Positions 26,691-36,078 of a stretch of 64,000 bases of DNA are shown here, in pieces. A model generated the notes under the pieces. It searched no databases. It was not told the origin of the DNA and was given only the letters and a program-made list of their open reading frames with translations. The stretch lies in contig NZ_SJPR01000001.1 of the NCBI RefSeq assembly GCF_007859955.1, forward strand, positions 1,617,590 through 1,681,589. The letters are read 5' to 3'. The translations under genes were made by a program, and so were the position numbers. Each line of letters opens with the position of its first letter. Position 1 is the first letter of the stretch. The DNA is from Botrimarina colliarenosi (GTDB lineage: Bacteria > Planctomycetota > Planctomycetia > Pirellulales > Lacipirellulaceae).

Positions 26691-28724
26691 TCAATCGTCG
26701 TCAACGGCGGCGACGCGCGCCTGGTTGCGGGCCGCTTCTTCAACCAGCTGCTCGGGGTCTTGCGGAGGGAGCCAGTCGCGGAGCACTCGCTCCCGCTTGC
26801 CCGCGTCGCCGAGCACGAGCGCCATCGCGCGTTCCTCGCCGAGCAGCTCTCGAAGCGCTAAGAGCACCTCCTGCGCGTCGACCAAGCGACGGCTGCGGTA
26901 GTAGCCGATCTCGCTGATGGCTCGCGGCGGGAACGGGTCGTTCGAGGCCCCGAGGGCGGTGACTCGCTTAGCAGCGATCGACTCCCGTAGGGTGACCGGC
27001 CACTCGCCCGGCGAAAGCCCGTCTTCGAGCAGATCGCGCCAGCTCCAGACGAGCTCTTGGTACGCCTTGCTGTCGCGGAGTTCTTCCCCCGGCTCGAGCG
27101 TCACCCGCGGCGCCCTTAACAGCGACTCGTCGCGGACGAGGTCGGTCACCGAGACGCGGAACTGCTGGCGTGGTTTTCCACCCCGCGTCGAGACCGACTT
27201 CTCCAGCACTACCAGCACGTCGCAGCCTTCGAGTTCGGCCAGCCGCTTCATCTCAGCGAGCGTTCCGCCGCCGAAGTAGGTGACCACCCGTGGCGTCTCT
27301 CGATTGCCACGACGCGGAGCTTGCCCCACCGCCGACGCGGGCGGAGCCAGTCGCACGAGGGCGACCCCTTCGGCGCTCCGTTCAACGGCTTCGAGAATCT
27401 CTTCGCCGAAGGGCGCCGTCCGGCGCAAGAACTCGGTGCGAGTTCGCGCGTCGGTCTTGACGATGGTCGGTTCGCGGTCGCCGTTGCGAGTGGCCCGTTC
27501 GGGCTCGATCAGGGCGACGCCGTAGTGCAGTCCGAAGGCGGGCCGACGCAACGCGGGGTACCACTCAAATAGGTCGGGCGCGACGTCGCCGAGGGCCGCG
27601 GCGCCATAGAACCAACGCCACGCGGGGCCGTGGTCCCCCCGGGTCAGGGCGAGCGAAGCGGCGCGACGGTACACGCCACTCAGTTTCGTGACTTCCGACG
27701 ACGCGCTCGGCGGACTCGCGTCGCCGCCTGGTCGTCGTTCCTCTGGGTCGGCGACGGCGCTCTCAGGTTCGATGGCGGCCACCTCAACGGCGCCGGGGTC
27801 GATCGGGTGGTTCACGCTGGCGAAACCAAAGGGCTCCCCCGAGTCGGGGGTGAACATCGCCTTGAGGTCGGCCTGCCGCGTGTCGTCGGCGACGCTGCCG
27901 ACCATCCCACTCGCCCAGGCGAGGTAAATCGATCCCGAACGCAGCGCGCCGAGTCCCGCGCCGGGATTCGCCAAGTCGATTTCCATCTCATTCGGCTCGG
28001 TCCAGGCGACCGCTTGATCGGCTTCGAGCAGCATGACCGTATTCGCCAGCCCGTCTTCGACACGCTGGGGCAGCAGACTCTTCCTCTCGGGAAAGAGGGT
28101 CCCGGAGCCGATCGGCAGGCGGTAGCAAGTCTTCTCGTCAAATCGCTCGGGCGCCTGAAAGACGGCCGGGATGTACTTCAGCAGCCGCTTATTAGCGGGC
28201 GCGTACCACGGCTGCTTCAGATCGAAGAAGCTGTAGAGACGTTCGTGACCGAGGTACGGCAGCAGAGCGACCCGCCAGCTCAACAGCGGCGCGCCCGAGG
28301 CGTCGTAGACGGCAGCGGGGGGGTAAACCCCCTTCGCATCGCGATACGCGACCATTGCCTCGGCGATTCGCTCGAGATTCGCCTCCGAGCGGCTCGCTCG
28401 TTCGACGGCCGACAGCGGCGCCGTTGGCGGTGGGACGGTGTCGCTGATCGCTTGGTCGTCGGTCGCGGCGACTTGCGACGGCCCCGCGGGTGCAGTCGCC
28501 GACGCCACTGGTAAAGCCGCCGGCTGGGAGTTCGGCTCTTCCTTCTGGGTCGCCGCCGCGGGCGGGCGTTCCTCGTCCTCTTCCGGATCGTCTACACGTC
28601 GAATGCCGAGCGCGCGGACGTCGTTCTGCGACCAGCCGCCACAACCGACGACGCCCGACAGAGCGACCGCGCCCAGCAACGCATACGTCGTGATCGCACT
28701 TGGCCTTCGTGGTGTTTGGCTCAT
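26691..28724 (-). CDS. DUF1559-type lipoprotein coupled to the PilM-like gene
   Basis: 677 residues. The start at 28724 (MSQTPRRP) overlaps the stop of the upstream gene as ATGA. A lipobox, LSGVVGC with Cys28, replaces the prepilin signal found in other DUF1559 proteins, so this one should be lipid-anchored. Residues about 130-330 match the DUF1559 core ([39 protein letters not shown]). The C-terminal 300 residues form a separate domain I do not recognise. Coupling to a PilM-like ATPase gene upstream and two DUF1559 pseudopilins beyond it suggests one envelope machine. The true prepilin leader is absent, so it is not itself a pilin. Confidence 0.75.
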   Translation of the reverse strand: MSQTPRRPSAITTYALLGAVALSGVVGCGGWSQNDVRALGIRRVDDPEEDEERPPAAATQKEEPNSQPAALPVASATAPAGPSQVAATDDQAISDTVPPPTAPLSAVERASRSEANLERIAEAMVAYRDAKGVYPPAAVYDASGAPLLSWRVALLPYLGHERLYSFFDLKQPWYAPANKRLLKYIPAVFQAPERFDEKTCYRLPIGSGTLFPERKSLLPQRVEDGLANTVMLLEADQAVAWTEPNEMEIDLANPGAGLGALRSGSIYLAWASGMVGSVADDTRQADLKAMFTPDSGEPFGFASVNHPIDPGAVEVAAIEPESAVADPEERRPGGDASPPSASSEVTKLSGVYRRAASLALTRGDHGPAWRWFYGAAALGDVAPDLFEWYPALRRPAFGLHYGVALIEPERATRNGDREPTIVKTDARTRTEFLRRTAPFGEEILEAVERSAEGVALVRLAPPASAVGQAPRRGNRETPRVVTYFGGGTLAEMKRLAELEGCDVLVVLEKSVSTRGGKPRQQFRVSVTDLVRDESLLRAPRVTLEPGEELRDSKAYQELVWSWRDLLEDGLSPGEWPVTLRESIAAKRVTALGASNDPFPPRAISEIGYYRSRRLVDAQEVLLALRELLGEERAMALVLGDAGKRERVLRDWLPPQDPEQLVEEAARNQARVAAVDDD

Positions 28725-30916
28725 TGCCCCGTCCTCAAGTAGCGGACTAACCCGTACGACTCGGCGCCGCCGCCGCACAATTGCAATCGCTCGATTGGGC
28801 GTCCGATTTCTTTCTGGAAGGAATCGATCGCGAGGAGCAGCCGCCGGGTGAACTCTTCCAGGGCAGGCGCCATCGCCTCGTCGACGAGGTGGGGACGCGG
28901 CGCCCGATGCAGCTGACGACGCAGGTTCGACGCGGTCTTGTTGTCGGTGGCGAGGCCTTTGGCGATCGCTCGGTCGAAATCGGCGGCCCCGCCGTACAGC
29001 GCCCGGAACCAGACGCAGCCGCGGTCGTGGACCGAGACGACGGTGACGGTGTGCCCCACATCGACGAGGGCTGTGACGGTCTCCGGGTCTGTCGGCGCCA
29101 CGATCGGCAGCAGTAACGCGGGGCTGCCGAGCGTGAGGCTCGACGCGCCGCAGAGCTCCGCCAGTTGGCGTCGGTGTTGGGCGTCGATCCGCTTCGCCGC
29201 GAGGAGGGCGACGTACCGCCGATCAACGCCGGTCCGGTCACCCGCTTCGACGACGGGCCGATCGACGTAATCGATCACCGACTCCTCCGGCTTGAGCGGG
29301 ATCCGCGATTGGGCCTCGAACTGCACGGCGCCGTCGAACTTCGCCCGCTTACCTTCGGGCGCGGGTAACTCGAAGAAGCGGCCGAGCGTTTGGATGGGGG
29401 GCATGCCAACAACGACCGCCGCCCCCTTCAGGCCGAGCTCCCCGGCCAACGCGGAGACGGCGGACGCCTCCTGGTCGGGCTCGAACTCCCGGACGATGGC
29501 CCGCACGACCGCCGGCGGTTCGCCCTCTGCTGCCGCCGACAAGCCAACCGCTTTGATCGCCTGCGAACCGATATCGAGACCCCAAGCAGGGGCCGAACGC
29601 TTGCGGCCGATACTGAAGTTCAGTCGCTTCGACCACGAGTTTCCGGTGCGGGGCGTCAGATCGACCGACAACGGCGCGGCGCCGAGCGCCTGTAGCGCCA
29701 AGCCGTACGCCCCCCAGAACTGGCTCGCCGAAGCCTTCTCGGCCCGCGCCGCCGCGTTGAGCGCCGCGGGGGGGGTCGCCAACTCAACGGCAAGCCCGAA
29801 CGCCGGGGTCGCGGGCGGCTTGGCCCACGGCCGTGGCGGTTGACGCGCGTCGGCTTGCCATTCTTGGCGCCGCTGCTGCAGCTGGGCGACCGTCTTGGCG
29901 AGTCGCTCGTCCGTCGGTTGCTGTTTGGCGAACCGCGCGGCGAGTTGGGTGGTGATCCGGTCGGCGTAGGGCGCCTTCGCCAGCTGCCGGGCAAGCCAGA
30001 CCGGCTCTTGCAACGCGGCAAGCGGTTCCTTGAGTTGGTCGGGGAGCACCGCCGGCATCGACTGAAGGGCCTTGGCGGCCGTCGGGTAGTCGTTTGCCTG
30101 AAGCGCCGCGGCCGCCTTGGCCATCAACCGCTGGGCCAGATCCCCGTCGGACTTCTGCTGCCGGTCGAGCAACTGATTGAGGAGCTTGCCGATTTGGTCG
30201 TCCGACGGCTCAAGGACCACCAGCCGTTGGACCAGCGGCAGGAGCCCGTCGAGCCGCTTCGAGGCGATCCGCTGCTTAATCTCGGCCCGCAGTCGCCGTG
30301 TTTCGTCGACCGCCGCGACGGCCTGGGCGTGCATCGCGGTTAACTTCGCGCTGCGGAGACTGGCGGGGATCTTCTCGATCTCGACAAGCGCCGCCGCGTG
30401 GTCACCGGCTTGCAGTAGCGTCTGCGCGCTTTGCTGGACGTGGTCTGCTTCTTGGATCGCCGTCTCGCGACGCGTCTTGTACTCGGCGGTCAGGTCGGCG
30501 ACGCGACTCACAAGCGGGGCGAGCCGCGTGTGTTCGGGCGCTGGGATTTCAACGGCGGCGAGGGTCTCCAAGGCGCGGAGGACCCAGCCTTCCGCATTGA
30601 GGGAGATCGCGTCTACTACCGCCCGCTCAGCCGCCTCGCGGACAGCCGACAGCGTCGTGTCGAGGTCGGCGCCGCAGTCGCCACAGAACGCCTTGCCGAC
30701 GGGGTTGATCTCGCCGCACGTGACACAGGGCTCCCACAGCCGCACGCCGCAACCGCCGCAGAACTTCGAGTCGGCCGTGCTCGGGGTGTCGCAAGCGGGG
30801 CAGGCTAGGGAGCCGCCGCTAATTCTTACGGTGTCGGAGCCGTTGTGGCGGGCAGGAAACGCCAGGGTCTCCCCGCCCGGTGAGGACGCGTCGTAGTCGA
30901 GGTGAGACGGTTTCAT
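28721..30916 (-). CDS. Double zinc ribbon / PilM-like actin-fold ATPase fusion
   Basis: 731 residues from ATG at 30916. Two four-Cys ribbons open the protein (C39, C42, C53, C56 and C64, C67, C78, C81). A long helical region follows to about residue 360. The C-terminal third starts with AWGLDIGSQAIKAVGLS (D448), the phosphate-1 loop of PilM/FtsA-type ASKHA ATPases, and continues with FFELPAPEGKR, RYVALLAAKRI, ALVDVGHTVTVVSVHDRG (phosphate-2) and LQLCGGGAESYGL (adenosine loop). PilM organises the inner-membrane platform of type IV pili. Here it is fused to ribbons and helices, and no pilN/O/P/Q lies next to it. The stop is coupled to the DUF1559 lipoprotein gene. Confidence 0.82.
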   Translation of the reverse strand: MKPSHLDYDASSPGGETLAFPARHNGSDTVRISGGSLACPACDTPSTADSKFCGGCGVRLWEPCVTCGEINPVGKAFCGDCGADLDTTLSAVREAAERAVVDAISLNAEGWVLRALETLAAVEIPAPEHTRLAPLVSRVADLTAEYKTRRETAIQEADHVQQSAQTLLQAGDHAAALVEIEKIPASLRSAKLTAMHAQAVAAVDETRRLRAEIKQRIASKRLDGLLPLVQRLVVLEPSDDQIGKLLNQLLDRQQKSDGDLAQRLMAKAAAALQANDYPTAAKALQSMPAVLPDQLKEPLAALQEPVWLARQLAKAPYADRITTQLAARFAKQQPTDERLAKTVAQLQQRRQEWQADARQPPRPWAKPPATPAFGLAVELATPPAALNAAARAEKASASQFWGAYGLALQALGAAPLSVDLTPRTGNSWSKRLNFSIGRKRSAPAWGLDIGSQAIKAVGLSAAAEGEPPAVVRAIVREFEPDQEASAVSALAGELGLKGAAVVVGMPPIQTLGRFFELPAPEGKRAKFDGAVQFEAQSRIPLKPEESVIDYVDRPVVEAGDRTGVDRRYVALLAAKRIDAQHRRQLAELCGASSLTLGSPALLLPIVAPTDPETVTALVDVGHTVTVVSVHDRGCVWFRALYGGAADFDRAIAKGLATDNKTASNLRRQLHRAPRPHLVDEAMAPALEEFTRRLLLAIDSFQKEIGRPIERLQLCGGGAESYGLVRYLRTGQ

Positions 30917-31036
30917 ATGGTTCGCTGCGAGGGCGCTCGCCGGGTTGGCGGCGAGGCGATCAAAACAAACGGGCGAAAGACGGTCGGCCCGCAAACGCAG
31001 GCCGACCGCCGTTTCGTTCCGTAACGCAAGGTTCAA

Positions 31037-31084
31037 GCCGCTTCATGCCGCAAGGCAAAAGCCGCTTCATGCCGCAAGGCAAAA
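31037..31084. repeat. Two-copy 24-bp tandem repeat
   Basis: The 24-bp unit starting GCCGCTTCATGCCGCAAGGC occurs at 31037-31060 and 31061-31084 with no mismatch, between the end of the DUF1559 gene at 31100 and the PilM-like gene. Its GGCAAAAGC ending loosely recalls the 14-bp array at 7060, but the units are not the same. Confidence 0.9.
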
Positions 31085-31099
31085 GCAAGCCACAGCCGA

Positions 31100-32410
31100 T
31101 CAGTCCTCAAACGCACCGCGCTTCGAGTTGCCTTCGAGGAAGACGCCGCTGAAGATTTGCGCCGAGGGGAGCTCGACTTCGGAGCTGCGGTAACCGATCG
31201 ACTGGTAGTCGGCGTCGGCGAGACCGCTGGCCACCGGGAAGCCCGGGTTGAGGAAGCCGTCCCCGTTGAGGTCGTTGAACGTCTTCACCGAGCCGTCGGC
31301 AAAGAGGACGTTCACGAGACCGGCGTGCCAGGCGTACCAGTCGCGGGTGTCCTGCAGGTAGATGCCGTTGCCGGCGTCCCCCTCGGGCGAGGCGGTGCAC
31401 TGGCCGTTGGCGGTCTGCTCGCAAGCGGCCTGGTTGGCCAGGCTGATCTGCTTGCCGATGAGCTTCACACGGTTGTTGCTGTCCATATAGGCGGGGCCGT
31501 CGTTGAAGGCCTCGGCCAGCAGGTCGCCCGCCTTGAGGAAGACAACCGCCTCGTCCGAGCCGTTGGCGAACGGGTCCGAAGCGGTCATCTCAATCGTCTG
31601 GGCCAAGACCGCTTCGTCGATGTCGCCAGGGGCGGCGCAACCGAGGAGCGGGACGTTCGAGGTGACGATCCGCGATCCTTCCAGCTGGGCGACCGTCAGG
31701 GGGCCCTTGGTTCCCGCCAGACCCTTCAGACTGGAGAGGTTGTTCGTCTGGATGTCGGTCGGGTTGGCCGCGGCGGCGTCGAACAGCGGCGCCGAGCGGA
31801 CGAAGTACCAGCTGGCTGCGTAGTTGGTGCCGTAGCCCTTGTTGAGGAAGGCGCGGGCGATCAGGTTGGCGCGCTCGGGCGAGTTGGCCGTGGTGCCACC
31901 GAACGTCGTGCCGCCGCCACCGGAGATTCCGTTGAAGGTCGGCGAGCCGGCCGCGCCCTTGGCGAGGCGCGCCGGGTCTACGCCGTCGCGGGCGTCGGTC
32001 GTGTCGTTACCGAGGAGGTCGTTGATCTTCTCGGCGCCCCTCAGCGGGCTGGTCGGGCAAAGCATATCGTTCGGCAAGGCGGCGCCCGTGTTCACCAGGT
32101 CGGCGACCCAGCCGTAGACATCGACCGCGCCGTCGCGACGGTAGTCGTAAGCGCCCGAGCACATGCGGCCCTGGCTGTCGCGGTCGGCGAACAGCGCGAA
32201 GCCGGTGCCGAACTGACGGAGGTTGTTCTGGCACTCGGCCCGACGGGCGGCTTCCCGCGCCCGGGCGGCGGCCGGCAGCAGCAACGCCACGAGGATGCCG
32301 ATAATCGCGATCACCACCAGCAGCTCCACCAAGGTGAAGCCCGCGGCGCGGGTCGCTCGCGGCCGCAGCGAGCGGCCTAGTTCCATGCGAGTTGTCATCT
32401 CTTTGCTCAT
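31100..32410 (-). CDS. DUF1559 prepilin-like protein with H-X9-DG motif
   Basis: 436 residues. After a basic leader comes the prepilin signal [20 protein letters not shown]. The C-terminus carries the full H-X9-DG signature, [13 protein letters not shown], followed by a calcium-loop-like [12 protein letters not shown]. It resembles the protein encoded just upstream at 32551 in layout (conserved LCPTS, then a Cys-rich insert), so the two are probably ancient paralogues. Start at 32410 or 32398 cannot be decided. It should be an envelope pseudopilin handled by a type IV prepilin peptidase encoded elsewhere, perhaps with the PilM-like ATPase downstream. Confidence 0.88.
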   Translation of the reverse strand: MSKEMTTRMELGRSLRPRATRAAGFTLVELLVVIAIIGILVALLLPAAARAREAARRAECQNNLRQFGTGFALFADRDSQGRMCSGAYDYRRDGAVDVYGWVADLVNTGAALPNDMLCPTSPLRGAEKINDLLGNDTTDARDGVDPARLAKGAAGSPTFNGISGGGGTTFGGTTANSPERANLIARAFLNKGYGTNYAASWYFVRSAPLFDAAAANPTDIQTNNLSSLKGLAGTKGPLTVAQLEGSRIVTSNVPLLGCAAPGDIDEAVLAQTIEMTASDPFANGSDEAVVFLKAGDLLAEAFNDGPAYMDSNNRVKLIGKQISLANQAACEQTANGQCTASPEGDAGNGIYLQDTRDWYAWHAGLVNVLFADGSVKTFNDLNGDGFLNPGFPVASGLADADYQSIGYRSSEVELPSAQIFSGVFLEGNSKRGAFED

Positions 32411-32550
32411 CGCCTCGTTGAGAAAGGGTTTGGACCCGGCGCCCTGACGCCTCGTCCAGGGAAAGGAAAGAAAGCACTAGGCCGAGCTCACGGTCGATCG
32501 ACACCAGGTCGTCGCCACGGCTCTGCCGTTTCAGGTAAGTAGAAAATCGC

Positions 32551-33645
32551 TCAGATCGGCTTCACCGACGGCTTGCTAAAGAGGACCTCGTCGGGCGCCT
32601 CGACAACGTCGTCGGCGTATCCCGAGTCCCCTTCCACGCCGAATCCGTTGTTGATCAGTCCGTCCTGGTTGACGTCGTCGAAAGCGTGGACGCTGCCGTC
32701 GGCCATCAGCACGTTGCAGACGCCGGCATGGACCGGGGCGAAACCGCGGTAGTCTTGACGGGTCTTGTTCCAGACCGCCCACCAGCCGTCGGCGCCGGCG
32801 CGGGGTTTACCCTCGTCGAAGCTCGGCGGCTGGAGGTTCAGCACCTTGACCGGACCGCCGGTGGTGGCGCCGGCGGTGGGGAGGCCCGCCTTGAAGTCGC
32901 CGACGGTGGCGACCAGCGGCTTGGCTTGGCCCGCATCGGCGAGTAGCGGGACGCTGCTCGCGGGGATCTTCGCACTGTCAATCACAGCCAGACGCAGCGG
33001 TCCGTAAGTCGCCGGACGAGACTTCAGGGTCGCGGGGCAGCCCGGGTCGGACGACTCGAGATTGCCGCTCTTGTTGATCCGCGCCCGGGAGCGGACCAGC
33101 AGCCAAGTCGCCACGAAGTTGGTGTTGTAGAACGCCTGGATGACGTCTTTGTCGATGATCGCGGCCCGTTCAGGGCTCAGCGGTTCGAGGCCTTGCTCAA
33201 GGATGTTTCGGCAGGGCGGCGTCTTTTGAGTCCCGTCGGGCAGGGTTTGCGACTTGCCCCCTTTCGGATCGACGCACGAGGCGAAGTCCGCCTCGGTCAT
33301 CTCTAAGAGCTGGTTCACCGTCGCCGAGACCTTGGCAGTATTCGAAGGGCAGAGCATCTGGCCGACGGGCGTCCCTTGGGCGACCTGATCCGCCACCCAG
33401 CCGATGTCCGTGATCGAGCCTTCGTACTTCCAATCGAAGGCCCCGCTGGTGAGCGTCCCGTGGCGCTGGCTGTAGGCGTGCATCCCCACGCCAAACTGCC
33501 GCAGGTTGTTCATGCAAGTGGTCTTGCGACTCGCGGCGCGGGCAGCGTTGACCGCCGGGACAAGCAAGGCGACGAGGATGCCGATGATGCTGATCGAGAC
33601 CAACAATTCGACAAGCGTGAGCCCGCGCCGCGAAGCTCGACTCAT
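32551..33645 (-). CDS. DUF1559 prepilin-like protein, paralogue of 31100
   Basis: 364 residues from ATG at 33645, which has GGAG upstream; a GTG at 33723 is less likely because it would bury the prepilin leader. The leader reads [22 protein letters not shown], with Leu at the +1 site rather than Phe. The C-terminal H-X9-DG motif is [13 protein letters not shown], followed by [12 protein letters not shown], an EF-hand-like loop. Similar architecture and adjacency to 31100 point to duplication. Both lie upstream of the PilM-like fusion and may form its pseudopilus subunits; that is inference. Confidence 0.87.
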   Translation of the reverse strand: MSRASRRGLTLVELLVSISIIGILVALLVPAVNAARAASRKTTCMNNLRQFGVGMHAYSQRHGTLTSGAFDWKYEGSITDIGWVADQVAQGTPVGQMLCPSNTAKVSATVNQLLEMTEADFASCVDPKGGKSQTLPDGTQKTPPCRNILEQGLEPLSPERAAIIDKDVIQAFYNTNFVATWLLVRSRARINKSGNLESSDPGCPATLKSRPATYGPLRLAVIDSAKIPASSVPLLADAGQAKPLVATVGDFKAGLPTAGATTGGPVKVLNLQPPSFDEGKPRAGADGWWAVWNKTRQDYRGFAPVHAGVCNVLMADGSVHAFDDVNQDGLINNGFGVEGDSGYADDVVEAPDEVLFSKPSVKPI

Positions 33646-34129
33646 GTCGAGCGTCGCTCCGCGCAGCGAATCGAAATGTCTGAACCGATCCGCAAGCTTT
33701 CCGTGCCCGCCGTTCGTCTTCACCGTGTGTTACCCCGTCGGTGACGTCGTCTGTTTCATTACAAACGGCGTCAGGGACATCCGACGACGCCTCTTAAATC
33801 GTCAGACGGATGTTGTTTCGAACCTTGTCTCTCTGTGTCCGGGGGAGAGATTAGCAATCCGATCGTCGGGTCAGGTGAAGCCAGTGCTAAGGTTTGATTA
33901 ATATTGCGCAGACGATCCTCTCGTCTGCGTCGGGTAGCCACATTGTGTGCGCTGGGGGTCAAGCGACTTGCCGTTATTCATCGCATTGCCGCGACGCGCG
34001 GACCGCGAAGTGGTGGCTGGTTTTCCCGCGCAGGATCCCGGCGCGGCGGGAGGCACGGCCCTTGCCTCGGATCGAGCCGTGGGCTGCAATCGCGTTGACG
34101 CGATCCTCCCACTACCACACCCGTAGTCC
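33646..34129. other. Divergent intergenic region with a small hairpin
   Basis: This 484-bp gap separates the DUF1559 gene from miaE. I see no gene in it. A perfect 9-bp hairpin lies at 33907-33929 (CGCAGACGA, five bases, TCGTCTGCG). The part from 33760 to 33910 is more AT-rich than its surroundings and probably contains the divergent promoters, but no hexamer pair stands out. Confidence 0.5.
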
Positions 34130-34705
34130 ATGCTGCATCTGAAGAGCGACACCGCCGCCCGCTGGTTTGAGCAAGTCGACGAGGACCTGAACGCCGTCCT
34201 CATCGACCACGCGCACTGCGAGAAGAAGGCGGCCGGCACGGCGTTGAACTTGATGTTCGCCTATGTCGAGGACAGGGAGCTCTGCCGTGAGATGACGGAG
34301 ATCGTCAACGAGGAGCTCGAGCACTTCCACATGGTGGTCGATCTGCTCGAACGCCGCGGCGTGCGATTCCGCCGGCTGACGCCCAGCACCTATGGCCGCA
34401 AGCTCAACGACCTCGTCCGCAAGCAGGAGCCCCAGCGGGCGGTCGATCGGCTGCTCGTGGCGGGGCTCATCGAAGCCCGCTCTTGCGAGCGGTTCAATCG
34501 GCTCGCCGACCATGTCGACGACGCGGAGCTAGCGGAGTTCTACCGCAGCTTGTTCGAGTCCGAGGCCCGGCACCACACGACGTACACCCGGCTGGCCAAG
34601 CATTTCGCCCCCGCGGAGGAGGTGACCCGGCGGCTCGACGAGCTGGCCGAGCTGGAAGCGGAGATTCTGGCTGCTAGCGACGACCCGCCGCGGATGCACA
34701 GCTGA
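34130..34705 (+). CDS. miaE: MiaE-type tRNA hydroxylase
   Basis: 191 residues, normal for the MiaE family. MiaE is a non-haem di-iron monooxygenase that hydroxylates the isopentenyl group of ms2i6A at tRNA position 37. The carboxylate/His ligands are visible: DHAHCEKKAA, EIVNEELEHFH, GLIEARSCERF and LFESEARHHTTY. The start is the ATG at 34130. It stands alone, about 200 bp ahead of the lipid-remodelling genes, with the divergent DUF1559 gene upstream. I do not see miaA or miaB in the window. Confidence 0.93.
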   Translation: MLHLKSDTAARWFEQVDEDLNAVLIDHAHCEKKAAGTALNLMFAYVEDRELCREMTEIVNEELEHFHMVVDLLERRGVRFRRLTPSTYGRKLNDLVRKQEPQRAVDRLLVAGLIEARSCERFNRLADHVDDAELAEFYRSLFESEARHHTTYTRLAKHFAPAEEVTRRLDELAELEAEILAASDDPPRMHS

Positions 34706-34752
34706 CGCGTGGGGCCTATAAACCCGGTTTTTCGCGGACCGACTGGCGTCTT

Positions 34753-34770
34753 CACGGAATCTGCACGAAA
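34753..34770 (+). promoter_or_regulatory. Possible PHO-box-like direct repeat
   Basis: Two similar 7-mers, CACGGAA (34753-34759) and CACGAAA (34764-34770), lie 11 bp apart, and TTTAACC follows. Eleven-base spacing is the hallmark of PhoB boxes in proteobacteria, but the sequence is only weakly alike and the planctomycete motif is not known to me. It is about 140 bp upstream of the phosphoesterase gene at 34912. Treat as a lead only. Confidence 0.2.
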
Positions 34771-34911
34771 CTTTAACCGGGTATCCACTGAGGGCTCGCC
34801 AAGGCGTAACATGTTCTAACGATAAAGAAGAACGTGCGACCACCGCGGCCGACGGGCAGCTGAGCGTGACGCCGCCCGAGAGCCGCCTTGCCCCCTGGGG
34901 CCGAAAGACGC

Positions 34912-35853
34912 ATGTTCATTGAATCTGGTAGCGATTTGCCGACCGCGCTGCTCGACCCGCCAGCCACCCGTCCCGGGGGCCGCCCGCCAGTCCCCCCGAT
35001 CGTTGGCCCCCCGATCGAGGCCAGCCCGCGTGGCGCCCGACTGCACTGTCCCGAGAACCGCCAAGTGGTTCGCTCCCTGTTCGTCAGCGATATCCACCTC
35101 GGCTGCCGCCACTCGCAGGCGGGAGCCTTGGTCGATCTGCTGGACCGCTACCAGCCGGAGAAGCTCTACATCGTCGGCGACTTCATTGACGGCTGGAAGC
35201 TCAAGAACCGCTGGCGCTGGCGACCCGAGTACGACGCGGTGCTCCGCCGCCTGATGGAGCTGAAGCGCGAAGGGGTCGAGCTGTTCTATACGCCCGGCAA
35301 CCACGACAACTTCCTCCGCGGGTTCCTCGCCAACTTCGGGCTGATCGACATCCAGGACCGCTTTGTCCACGTCGCGGCGGACGGCCGTCGCTTCGTCGTC
35401 ACCCATGGCGACCAGTTCGACCGGGTTGAGCAGAGCGCCCAGTGGCTTTCACTGGTGGCCTCGTACGCCTACGACGGCCTGCTCACGCTCAACTGGCTCG
35501 GCAACCGCCTGCGGGGCAAGAAGCACGACCCTTACGCCTTCTGCGCCGGCGTGAAGGCCCGGGTGAAGCGGCTGGTGACGCACGTCAGCGAGTTCGAGGG
35601 GCAACTGATCGCCGACGCCCGCGGCGCGGACTGCGACGGCATCATCTGCGGCCACATCCATGTGCCGCGGATCGCCGAGCTGGGTGACGTCGCCTACCTC
35701 AACACGGGCGATTGGGTCGAAAACTGCTCCGCTTTGGTGGAGAACGCCGACGGCAGCTTCGAGCTGGTCCGGGGCGATGGCCGCGTGCTCGATCGGTTAG
35801 CGGCAAGACCGGCCCCGGCTTCGGCGCCGCGTCCGACGGCCGCGGCGGTTTGA
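34912..35853 (+). CDS. Calcineurin-like phosphoesterase, PlcP/LpxH-type
   Basis: 313 residues. Metallophosphoesterase motifs are complete: SDIHLG, GDFIDGW, GNHDNFLRG, THGDQFD and GHIHVPR. The family includes LpxH-like UDP-diacylglucosamine hydrolases and the phospholipase PlcP used to strip head groups from phospholipids during phosphate starvation. Extra helices after the GDQFD motif (LLTLNWLGNRLRGKK) suit a membrane-surface enzyme. I choose ATG at 34912 over TTG at 34888. Its location directly before btaA and btaB favours the PlcP role: making diacylglycerol for betaine lipid. LpxH function cannot be excluded, since planctomycetes also make lipid A. Confidence 0.8.
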   Translation: MFIESGSDLPTALLDPPATRPGGRPPVPPIVGPPIEASPRGARLHCPENRQVVRSLFVSDIHLGCRHSQAGALVDLLDRYQPEKLYIVGDFIDGWKLKNRWRWRPEYDAVLRRLMELKREGVELFYTPGNHDNFLRGFLANFGLIDIQDRFVHVAADGRRFVVTHGDQFDRVEQSAQWLSLVASYAYDGLLTLNWLGNRLRGKKHDPYAFCAGVKARVKRLVTHVSEFEGQLIADARGADCDGIICGHIHVPRIAELGDVAYLNTGDWVENCSALVENADGSFELVRGDGRVLDRLAARPAPASAPRPTAAAV

Positions 35854-35951
35854 GCGGGGGGCGAATGGTTGGAACCGGTCCCGCACCTGTCGGCCTGTTG
35901 CGTCCAACTTCCGCAGCTCACCAACCTTCTGTAGCCATCACTTTGTCCTCG

Positions 35952-35992
35952 AAAAAGACCAACACTGCGGTCACCCGCAGTGTGGCGTCTTT
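35952..35992. terminator. Hairpin between phosphoesterase and btaA
   Basis: A perfect 9-bp stem ACACTGCGG / CCGCAGTGT (35962-35970 and 35975-35983) with loop TCAC is extended by flanking AAAGAC / GTCTTT pairing. It resembles a terminator with short A and T runs on either side, so it could stop transcription in either direction. A second hairpin, GCGCAGGC / GCCTGCGC, lies near 36032-36055. Confidence 0.45.
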
Positions 35993-36078
35993 CCAACAAG
36001 CGACGCCTCGCGTACGTTTAGGGCTTCGCGCAGGCAGGCGCAAGGCCTGCGCCGCCATGGCGTCTTCGAGGACCCCCG

